DNA of 16,144 bases from positions 1 to 16,144 of the forward strand of contig JAITJJ010000214.1 in NCBI GenBank assembly GCA_031278965.1, read 5' to 3'. The translations under genes and the position numbers were made by a program. Numbering within the stretch: position 1 is the first letter of the stretch; every line of letters begins with the position of its first letter. The DNA is from Deferribacteraceae bacterium (GTDB taxonomy: Bacteria > Chrysiogenota > Deferribacteres > Deferribacterales > JAISNW01). The notes below the pieces were generated by a model. It had not been told where the DNA came from and did no database searches. It saw nothing but the letters and a program-made list of their open reading frames with translations. Positions 14,806 through 16,144 of the stretch are shown one piece after another.

Positions 14806-16144
14806 TTAAAGTGCGCCTTCTATCATCTTTTTCAGCTCCGTCGCGCTCTGAACCCCTATATTTGGCTTTTCAACAAGCGCTTGATCTATCACCGCCGCTA
14901 ATTTTTTCGGGATGGAAGAGTTGCGTTTTAGAATAGGAACGGCGCTGTTATTTAACATAGAAAAGAACACATCTTGACCTTTCGGAAAATCTTTAGGGGG
15001 AAAACCTGTAAGCATGCTGTAATAACTTGCCGCCGCCGCCCATACATCTACTGCCGGTTTTGAAAAGAGATAGTTCAATATCTGCTGACGGGGCATATAG
15101 TTTGGGGTACCCGCAACCTGTCCATCTTTGCTGAATCCAGATAAGCCGGATGTTTCAAATGCTTTGGCAAGACCGAAATCCGCAACTTTAGCGGTAAAAC
15201 GGTTATTTGAACCTCTTGTCAAAAAGATGTTTCCTGGCTTAAAATCACGGTGAACAATGCCCTGTGCCTTAACAGTCTCGCCGCTTGCCAGCTTTACGGA
15301 TACATCCGCTTTATGCGCGTAATCCAAACCATCCAATACTTGCAAAATTATATCAGTCGCTAAGGTTAAATTCAGCTTGCCGCCGTTCTTTGCAAGCAGA
15401 TCGTCCACACTTCCGCCTTCACATAACTCCATAAGGATAAAGTATGTATTCCCCGACTGTCCGCATGTATATTGCGATACAATGTTTTTATGCTTTAATT
15501 GACCCCCGATCTGTGCCTCGCGCATAAACATTTTACGGCTTGCATCATTCGCAGCAGCTTGAGGGAGGATAACTTTCAGAGCCATCTGTTTGCCGGTGGC
15601 TTCCTCTTCCACAAGCCATACCTGTCCCATGCCGCCCTGCCCCAACAATTTGACATTGCGGTAACCGGCGATCTGAACAGCATCTCCCGTTCCTTTTTTT
15701 GCCCGCTGCATTAAAAAGAATAAAACTTTCATAGGGTCTTTCTGACAATTTGGGCATATTTCAGGGGCGTTTTTATCCGTGATGGCATCCCCGCAAACTT
15801 CACAGCGACGATTCTGGCGTTCTTTATTTTCCGCTTCTTTGCGTTTTTGTTCTGCCAACCGTTTTTCTTCAAGTTCTATACGGCGTTTCTTTTCTTCTTC
15901 TTCCTTCCGCTTTAATTCAGCGGCTTTTGCCAGAGCTTCCTTCAACGCCCTTTCCGCATCCTCTTTCGCCTTGGCGTCAGCCGCTGCTTTCTCCCTTGCC
16001 GCAGCTTCTTCAGCAGCTTTTTGGGCGCACAGATGTTCCTCTTCGGCTTTTTTTGCAGCTTGACGGGCATTCTCTTCCTCAATTCTTTTTTCATGGCAGT
16101 CTGGACAGATTAAAAGCCCTTCCGGGTTGGTAAAATCGGGATTA
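14806..16144 (-). CDS. Ser/Thr protein kinase with zinc-ribbon and coiled-coil N-terminus (5' end outside window)
   Basis: The frame is open to the right edge with no upstream stop, so the N-terminus is missing; 445 residues are visible. From the edge inward there is CPDC (16096-16107), then about 95 highly charged Ala/Glu/Lys/Arg-rich residues predicted as coiled coil, then CEVC (15793-15804) and CPNC (15745-15756), which form a zinc ribbon. The kinase domain follows: LGQGGMGQVW loop, ATP lysine in MALKV, HRDFKPGN catalytic loop, DFGLA, and GTPNYMPRQQ. The usual SPE/APE glutamate is Arg here. About 16 residues are inserted between DYAHK and GIVHRD. All catalytic residues are present, so it should be active and cytosolic. 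The TAA abuts the phosphatase ATG. A TTG at 15943-15945 is an in-frame codon within the coiled coil, not a credible start. It is the first visible gene of the operon, and others may precede it. Confidence 0.9.
   Translation of the reverse strand, partial: NPDFTNPEGLLICPDCHEKRIEEENARQAAKKAEEEHLCAQKAAEEAAAREKAAADAKAKEDAERALKEALAKAAELKRKEEEEKKRRIELEEKRLAEQKRKEAENKERQNRRCEVCGDAITDKNAPEICPNCQKDPMKVLFFLMQRAKKGTGDAVQIAGYRNVKLLGQGGMGQVWLVEEEATGKQMALKVILPQAAANDASRKMFMREAQIGGQLKHKNIVSQYTCGQSGNTYFILMELCEGGSVDDLLAKNGGKLNLTLATDIILQVLDGLDYAHKADVSVKLASGETVKAQGIVHRDFKPGNIFLTRGSNNRFTAKVADFGLAKAFETSGLSGFSKDGQVAGTPNYMPRQQILNYLFSKPAVDVWAAAASYYSMLTGFPPKDFPKGQDVFFSMLNNSAVPILKRNSSIPKKLAAVIDQALVEKPNIGVQSATELKKMIEGAL

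Noticed and set aside
15943..15945. TTG as the start of the upstream kinase
   Set aside because: The same frame stays open to the window end and upstream codons encode a CPDC motif and the continuing coiled coil, so the true start is outside the window.
5392..16144. Type VI secretion regulation (PpkA, PppA, ClpV) as the explanation of the operon
   Set aside because: The protease has an FtsH AAA+ and M41 domain rather than the two ClpB-type rings of ClpV, and no secretion structural gene is present.

Overview
The window carries eight protein-coding genes (two run off the ends) and no RNA genes, insertion sequences or CRISPR arrays that I can see. Coding is dense: the longest gap is the 144-base divergent spacer at 724-867. 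The organism looks like a Gram-negative-type (diderm) bacterium with moderate GC. It has MurJ, a bacterial IHF/HU protein, AGGAGG-type ribosome binding sites and a sigma70-like promoter. I cannot place it in a phylum. Eukaryotic-type Ser/Thr kinases with beta-propeller and TPR modules suggest a lineage rich in signalling proteins.

Left end (1-723, minus strand): the N-terminal part of a McrA-like, modification-dependent restriction nuclease (SRA-like domain) leaves the window at base 1. It lies downstream of an IHF/HU-family DNA-bending protein and is visibly AT-rich (107 G/C in the first 300 bases).

Middle (868-5386, plus strand): a housekeeping operon of murJ (lipid II flippase), a glyoxalase II-like metallo-beta-lactamase-fold hydrolase, and a large radical SAM protein fused to a DUF2344-type domain. 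Spacing is 3 bp and then a 38-41-bp overlap. A promoter with a perfect inverted repeat around its -10 box precedes murJ.

Right (5392-16144, minus strand): a compact four-gene operon, read right to left. It comprises a zinc-ribbon/coiled-coil Ser/Thr kinase (5' end beyond the window), a PP2C phosphatase whose ATG directly follows the kinase stop, a 1721-residue TPR/propeller/kinase protein, and a 1140-residue protease. The protease fuses a Clp N-domain, a ClpA-type AAA+ module, a receiver-like segment, an FtsH-type AAA+ module and an M41 zinc metalloprotease, with no membrane anchor. The giant kinase carries eight tandem heptads of the form KTxxDxx, which resemble pThr-x-x-Asp FHA-binding sites.

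This operon is the most interesting part of the window. My inference is that two kinases and one phosphatase control, or are controlled by, a soluble unfoldase-protease. I know of no named system with this composition. The radical SAM operon and the kinase-protease operon converge with only 5 bp between their stop codons.
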